Source: Chaetorhynchus papuensis (Eukaryota > Chordata > Aves > Passeriformes > Rhipiduridae). From it: 64,000 bases of DNA. Positions within the stretch are counted from its first letter, which is position 1, and the number at the start of each line of letters is the position of its first letter. Shown one piece after another: positions 59,144 through 64,000 of this stretch. The stretch is taken from assembly GCA_013396525.1 (NCBI GenBank), contig VWYX01001339.1, forward strand, positions 1 to 64,000, given 5' to 3'. A program made the position numbers and the translations under genes. A model generated the notes under the pieces. It did not search any database, had not been told where the DNA came from, and saw only the letters and a list, made by a program, of their open reading frames with translations.

Positions 59144-59396
59144 TTCTTGCTGCTCTGTCTTAGCATTCAAAGTGCTTCCAGGTATTTTAGACAGCCCTCA
59201 ATTACAAGTCTTAGGCTACACTTAAAATCTTGGATAACCTTAGAGATCGTGTTGAAACCAGATAGTCCGTAACGCTTTCCCTTCCCCGAGACTGAAAGGA
59301 TGCAAGCTGAGGTAGTGGCACAGGGTCGATGGACACCACATCGGGAGTATCAACAGAGAGTAAAAAGAACACTTAGAAACCCCACTCCAGCATGGG

Positions 59397-59402
59397 AATA
59401 AA
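59397..59402 (+). promoter_or_regulatory. Candidate second polyadenylation signal of HMBOX1
   Basis: AATAAA lies about 555 nt after the stop codon, followed within 50 nt by a TG-containing stretch that could act as the downstream element. It is one of three candidates and cannot be ranked without transcript ends. Confidence 0.35.
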
Positions 59403-59550
59403 TGATTTCCAGCTGCAATAAGCCGTGCCTCACTGGTCATACAGTGACTCCGTTTACTTTTGGGTGCTGTGCTGAGAATGTCCATTGGAAACACATTCCC
59501 ACATTTCGGTCGATGCTCACATATTCAACGCAGACATCCTCTGCTCTCAC

Positions 59551-59630
59551 AAGCTGCGTGGCTTAGTGGAGAAGTGGTGCCTTCTGCCTCTGGGACCGTG
59601 GTTGAAGCCCAGCCTGGGATCAAATGAAAA
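59551..59630 (+). repeat. tRNA-like segment, possibly an old SINE, in the 3' UTR
   Basis: 'tggcttagtgg' at 59559-59569 matches an RNA polymerase III A box. 'ggttgaagccc' at 59600-59610 resembles a diverged B box (GGTTCGAxxCC), at the spacing expected in a tRNA. Order and text recall MIR/AmnSINE-type tRNA-derived SINE heads. I do not see a clean cloverleaf, so this is not called a tRNA gene. Confidence 0.4.
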
Positions 59631-61027
59631 ATGAGCTGAATGTCTGATGGACAGCAGTCCACTTCTCAGAACCACTGCTCGTTCTTGGCGTGGCTGGCAG
59701 TGCCTGCTCAGAAGAGGTCTAGACTCTTACCCATCTGTCATTAACGATTTCACCTTTAATTCCTCCTCTCTCACCTTTTCTGTCCCGTCCCTACTCCCCT
59801 CTCCACTTTGCCACTTTCGAAAGCAATGTTTTCCAGGAAGGTTGTTAAGGTCCTGAAATGGGTGAGTGGATTTTTACACGTCTGTGTAAGTAATGCCTAC
59901 GTCCTGACTAGCCTGAAAGGTTACTGGAGAATCCGACATCTGACCTTTGCTAGATAACCATCAGAGCATAAATATTCTCCTAAATATGAACTTCTTTTGT
60001 TTGTTTAAAGGCAGGAGGATCTCTTACCTGAGAAATGGGGTGTGAATGTTTTGTGTTCTCTTTACTCTGTCTTTGTTAAGGTGTGAGAAAGCTCTACTGC
60101 TACGAGCAATTTAATTAATAATTGGAAGCCATACTGATAATGGATGTGGTAATATTTGTAAAGCAAACCTACTCTAAGTAGCAGGAACTAATGGAATTGT
60201 TTTCCTTGATCATATGTAGCACTTTTGTTACTTTTTTCTTAAAGATATTTATATTTGATAAGTCTTTTTTTTATCATTTGAGAATTCCAAATACCAAACA
60301 GCAAACTTGCATTACAGAGTCACCCTGCGATCACCTTGTCATCTAGTATCTAAATGATGAACTGTGTGTGCATCTAAGAAAATTACATCTGCTAGCATTG
60401 TGTGGAAATGATCTCCTGGCATCCTGATAAAATGATATGTTGCTGCCGGTAAGAGGAAACATTTTGATGGAAACAGCACGGGAAGTGTTAGAGACGGGCA
60501 GGGCTGTGTTACATTAACAGAGAACAAATTAAAAACCTATGGAAATGTTTGTGTGGAGGTGCATGGGTAAAAGTTTGCATAGAGATTGCTCCACATTCCA
60601 CTTTATCTTCCCAGTTTTGGGGGGGAATGGCTTAAAGAGAGGAGAACAGCTCGGTCTGAAGGATGGGTTCCCCTTTGCTCCCCTCCACTTCCGAGGTGGA
60701 GCGAAGGGAAGTTGCCGTTACCTCGTTCTCATCCCTTCCTCCCTCTGAGCTCTCAGAGAGCATCGTGACCCTTCCAGGGTGGCTCCTCAGCAGGTTTTGA
60801 GCCAGGCTGAGCCCTCCAGATCAGCTTCCCCTCTGTCCATCTGGAGCAAGCTGCTCCCCCAAGTGCCGAGGAGGAGATCCTGTGCTCTCAGAGGGCACCG
60901 CGGTGCCACCTCTTTGTCCCTTTGAAGATCTGTAGGTAGGGCTTGGCCTCGGCTTCCACTTATGGATTTCATTGGAAAATTTATGTGCTTTCCTTAGATA
61001 TAGATCACTGGAGCAGAATGAAGCCGT

Positions 61028-61044
61028 CTTTTTTTTTTTTTTTT
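61028..61044 (+). repeat. T homopolymer in the distal 3' UTR
   Basis: A run of about 17 T residues, followed by 'ctgttttattgcg'. Low complexity only. Confidence 0.8.
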
Positions 61045-61530
61045 CTGTTTTATTGCGTTTCTTGAGTTGGCAAATTCATGAGTAGCGTCAGGGCGGACTC
61101 AGGAAAGGCAGGACTTGGATCAGTGACCATTGCACCACTGCAGTTCTTCTCTTACTGCCTGTATGAATGTTTTGGTACTAAGGAGTGAAAGGATGGGGGG
61201 AGAGCTTTTCTTTCTGTTTTTTGCACAGCAGAATGATCGAGCAAACTCGAGCCTTAGTGGAATTTTACCTACTTATTCATTCCACAGTCACACACTGAGC
61301 TGACAAGCAACATCCACGATTTATAGTAAGGAGATTTTAATAATCGATGACCTCTTTACGTTGGGCTTGCCACCACCATTTGTTCTGGCTGTTTCATTTT
61401 AAAAAGAACAGACTCAAACTGTTGGACAGCTGCAATTTTAAAAGAAATATTGCTTACTATGGTATCTGTAAAAAAAAAAAAAAGAAAAAGGCATTGTTTG
61501 AGGCTTTGCCTTTTTAAAGCAATAGGGAAG

Positions 61531-61536
61531 AATAAA
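61531..61536 (+). promoter_or_regulatory. Candidate distal polyadenylation signal of HMBOX1
   Basis: AATAAA sits in an AT-rich block, followed by a TG-containing stretch ('aggttcatgtgatg') about 30-45 nt downstream, which fits a cleavage site near 61550. Sequence beyond it changes character and soon contains CR1 remnants, so this is a reasonable end for the long 3' UTR. Confidence 0.4.
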
Positions 61537-62964
61537 AATAGTATTAGAACATCTGTATCCTGATTATAGGTTCATGTGATGCAGGATCAAAGTAACACCA
61601 CTGAAACTGTGTGTCTGGACCATCTAATGTAGAATAATCTGGTCTTAATTCTGTTTGTCACTGTCAGGAAGCTGCTGACATCCCACACCAGTATCTTCCC
61701 TGAAGGTTAGACAGGTAAAAAACCCCTTGTGAGCAGCTGGAGATGGGCAGATCCTCCTGGGCTGTAGCTTCCTGGTAAATACCAGTTTTCTGCCTTGCCA
61801 CATCATCATTTTACCAGGGAAAATATCAGATACCTGGGGAATCAGCCCCTTGGTTCCATGGGGTCTGTGTTTGGGGTGTGTCTGTTCTGGCTTCTCCTTG
61901 GGCATCGAGAGGTAAAAGGAGTGAGTGGGACCTCAGAGGAACGAGAGGGACCTCAGCTGTCCTCAGGGTGCTCCTGGCAGGCTGCTCCCTTCCCTTGGAA
62001 GTTCAGAGTGAGCCATTTGCAGCTGGCCAGTCCCTTTTTGGTTTGGGGTGAATTCTCTCTAATGGGACAGATGTTGGTGTGACAGTACCGAGACAAGTGA
62101 ATGTGATCTGGAGTAAGTGAAAGGATTGCTGGAGGGTGTGTCCTGGCATTCAGCCTTTCTTCTGGGGGGTTTTCCGCCACGTGGGAGTCGTCTTTGTCTT
62201 TCTGTCTGTGGGTTTCCTTGGAAATGAAGCCTCATTTTTGTAATGGAGTGGCACTTTGTTGTAGCCAGTCTGGAGTCGCTGCAGTTTGTTCTCTGTGGGT
62301 TCCCTTGAAGTGGCTCTGGTGGCAGATCCGAGCTACCTTTTTGTTCTGTGAACAGAGAAGAAGTTAATTTAAGAAGCTCCTCATCTGTGATGGTCACAGA
62401 TTGTTTTTACCTTCGTAGAGTGAGTTCTGGCTGATATTTTGTCCCTCATAAATCCTTTTACTTGAGTTGTTGTCTCTGACCGTCTTCTTAAAACAACAAT
62501 TTCTACCTCCACTTCTTTTCTGGATTGTTTTGGTGTTGGGCTTTTTTTAGCTCCCCCACCTCTTTCCTGAAGTATGAGATCCCAAACGTTTGCAAAAGCC
62601 TTATGAGTTGATCAAAATCAGCAGATTTGTTTTCTGTTGATCTCCTAAACACTCTGCAGACCCGCGTGTGGTTGTAGTGAAATCTGTGCTGGACGTGAGT
62701 CTGCAGTGCACCCTTGCAGCAATTAAGGAATCTCACTGAGAGCCTTCAGGAGGTCATGGAAAGGGTTTATTCCCCTCTGTCCATCATTTGTGGGACCATT
62801 GTGTGAGCAGGAGCTGGGAGGTGGGAGGGTTGGAGCACATGGCACGTGGTGGGAGATTGCAGGAGCTGGGTTTGTCCAGGCTGGCTCTGGGGACATCCCA
62901 GATTTTGGGGTTTAACTGTCTTAATAAATGAGTTTGAACTTGGGGGTCCAGTGCAGGGTCAGGA

Positions 62965-63020
62965 GTTGGACTTTGATGATCCTTGTGGTCCCTTCCAACT
63001 CAGGATATTCAGTGATTCCA
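62965..63020 (+). repeat. CR1 LINE terminal fragment
   Basis: 'ggactttgatgatccttgtg' then 'gtcccttccaactcaggata' and 'cagtgattcca' is a CR1 tail in sense orientation. Confidence 0.8.
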
Positions 63021-63127
63021 GAGAAGACAGAGCCAGGCTCTTCTCAGAGGTGCACAGCAAAAACCTGAGGGGCAGAGGGCTGAAGTTGCATTAAGAAAAA
63101 TAAATATAAATAGAATTTTCATGCTCA

Positions 63128-63255
63128 GTAGGAGAACAGTGGCCCAGAAAGGCAGTGAAATTCCCATCCTTGGGGATATTCAGAACTCAACTGGACAGGG
63201 TTGGATTAGAGACCTCCAGAGGTCTCTTCTGACCTAAATTATTTTTGATTCCGTG
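63128..63255 (+). repeat. Diverged CR1 LINE 3' end
   Basis: 'agtggcccagaaaggcagtg', 'cccatccttggggatattca' and 'tctcttctgacctaaattat' follow the CR1 3' plan with many changes. Sense orientation. Confidence 0.75.
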
Positions 63256-64000
63256 CACACCCCCTCAGGTTGAGGTGTTCCCTAGTTCTGATTTGTACAT
63301 GTGGACTTGTTTAAAGAAGTTCTCTTAATTTGTTGAGGGTTTTTTTCTGTTTTGCTGTTCATAAAAATTATCTTTTCTAGTTTACTAATAAGAGAGGAGC
63401 TTTATTTGCAGGGTCTGGCTCCAGGCTCCAATCAAGCCATAAGTTAGAGATTTCATTAATTATTTGCTCTGTTTACACAGTTCTTCAGGGATATTTGACT
63501 TACTCTGTTTGTTTCATTGCCTAACATCAGACTGGTAAGTTTTTCATGGTTTTGTAACTTTTGTGATTTGTGGATCAGTTTTTGCCTTCATTTGTGAAGA
63601 TTTATCCTTGTTTTGCTGCTGTGAGTGCAAGTGAAAAATTCCACATAGCTGAGCCTATTTCAGGAAAAATCGGGGTTAACTCAAGCCCCCTGGTGACTGC
63701 TGTGATAAGCCAGAAATTTGGGGTCAGTCAGTCACAAATTGGTGATTATTAGAAGCTGAAAGGGTTTGACTGGGAAAAAGTCTGATTGTGCTAACTTGGA
63801 TCCTCCTTTCCTTAAATGTTTGCTCTTGGCCACTTCTAGGAAAAACAGTGTGGTAGTTGAAAGAGGTTTTATTCTTCATATTGATAAACCCACTAAGATT
63901 GGTCTAAGTATTTTCCAAACTCAGAATTGCTGCCTGGATGCAGGATGTTGGTTCCCTGTGTGTGATCCTAACTGGAATCCAGAGCTGGAGTCACACTTTG

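Larger units (their letters stand above)
58844..61555 (+). other. HMBOX1: HMBOX1 3' untranslated region (approximate)
   Basis: This stretch follows the stop codon and has no splice junction I can support and no recognisable CR1, unlike the introns. It contains an A-rich tract (59102-59143), a tRNA/SINE-like segment (about 59550-59630), AT-rich blocks and a T run (61028-61044). AATAAA hexamers at 59046, 59397 and 61531 are candidate ends. I placed the distal end just after the last of these, because CR1 remnants appear only further right. The true end could be at any of the three. Confidence 0.55.
61556..64000. other. Downstream sequence with no recognised gene
   Basis: Two CR1 remnants (62965-63020 and 63128-63255) lie here. 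In human, the next gene downstream is the convergently oriented KIF13B (my recollection), so its 3' UTR could lie nearby on the minus strand. I see no kinesin coding sequence. Minus-strand open frames near 62059-62736 match no protein I know. Confidence 0.6.

Noticed and set aside
59551..59630. A functional tRNA gene in the 3' UTR
   Set aside because: The B box is degraded (the C of GGTTCGA is missing) and I could not draw consistent acceptor and anticodon stems, so it is kept only as a tRNA/SINE-like segment.
62059..62736. Minus-strand open frames as possible end of a convergent neighbour such as KIF13B
   Set aside because: No kinesin or CAP-Gly type sequence is visible; synteny alone is not enough to call a gene here.
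1..64000. Prokaryotic-type systems (CRISPR arrays, insertion sequences, operons) or an endogenous retrovirus
   Set aside because: No spaced direct-repeat arrays, no bacterial gene spacing, no paired LTRs and no gag/pol-like frames were seen; the only transposons recognised are CR1 fragments without intact reverse transcriptase.

Overview
This is a vertebrate, almost certainly avian, genomic window. It has one gene with large introns, roughly 40-45% GC by eye, and many copies of the bird/reptile LINE CR1 in both orientations. The CR1 3' ends are recognisable by the 'TTTAAGGTCCCTTCCAACCCAAACCATTC' type of tail. I see no Alu, B1 or other mammal-type SINEs. The species cannot be named from the sequence.

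The whole window is organised around one + strand gene, HMBOX1 (homeobox containing 1, also called HOT1). It encodes an atypical homeodomain protein known to bind double-stranded telomeric repeats. All coding exons are present: 1059-1081, 13941-14420, 16506-16591, 24922-25032, 32257-32410, 51555-51637, 53859-53954, 55369-55463 and 58706-58843. Every junction is GT-AG, the phases agree throughout, and the joined reading frame is 1266 nt, giving 421 residues. The first of these exons is internal: it has an acceptor at 997, so the promoter and first non-coding exon(s) lie left of the window. That exon holds the start codon, preceded by a 12-codon upstream ORF and a bare ATG-TAA start-stop element, both in the same frame.

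Layout. 1-997: upstream intron, with a CR1 copy. 1082-13940: intron 1, with several CR1 pieces, a CpG-dense island at about 6140-6475, and a 500-N assembly gap at 13374-13873. 13941-14420: the large N-terminal coding exon (dimerisation-like helix, Ser/Thr-rich linker). 14421-32256: introns and exons for the POU/HNF1-like helix-turn-helix. 32257-53954: three exons that assemble the homeodomain, separated by a 19-kb intron and by a 2.2-kb intron full of antisense CR1. 55369-58843: C-terminal exons, including an alternative terminal coding exon (55611-55748) that would replace the usual 45-residue tail with a different 45-residue tail. 58844 to about 61.55 kb: 3' UTR with several AATAAA signals and a tRNA/SINE-like segment. 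From about 61.6 kb to the end: sequence with no recognised gene and CR1 remnants.

I found no second protein-coding gene, no RNA gene I would assert, and no CRISPR, plasmid or bacterial-type feature. The most interesting items are the start-stop upstream ORF arrangement, the length-matched alternative C-terminus, the CpG-dense island in intron 1, and the tRNA-like element in the 3' UTR.
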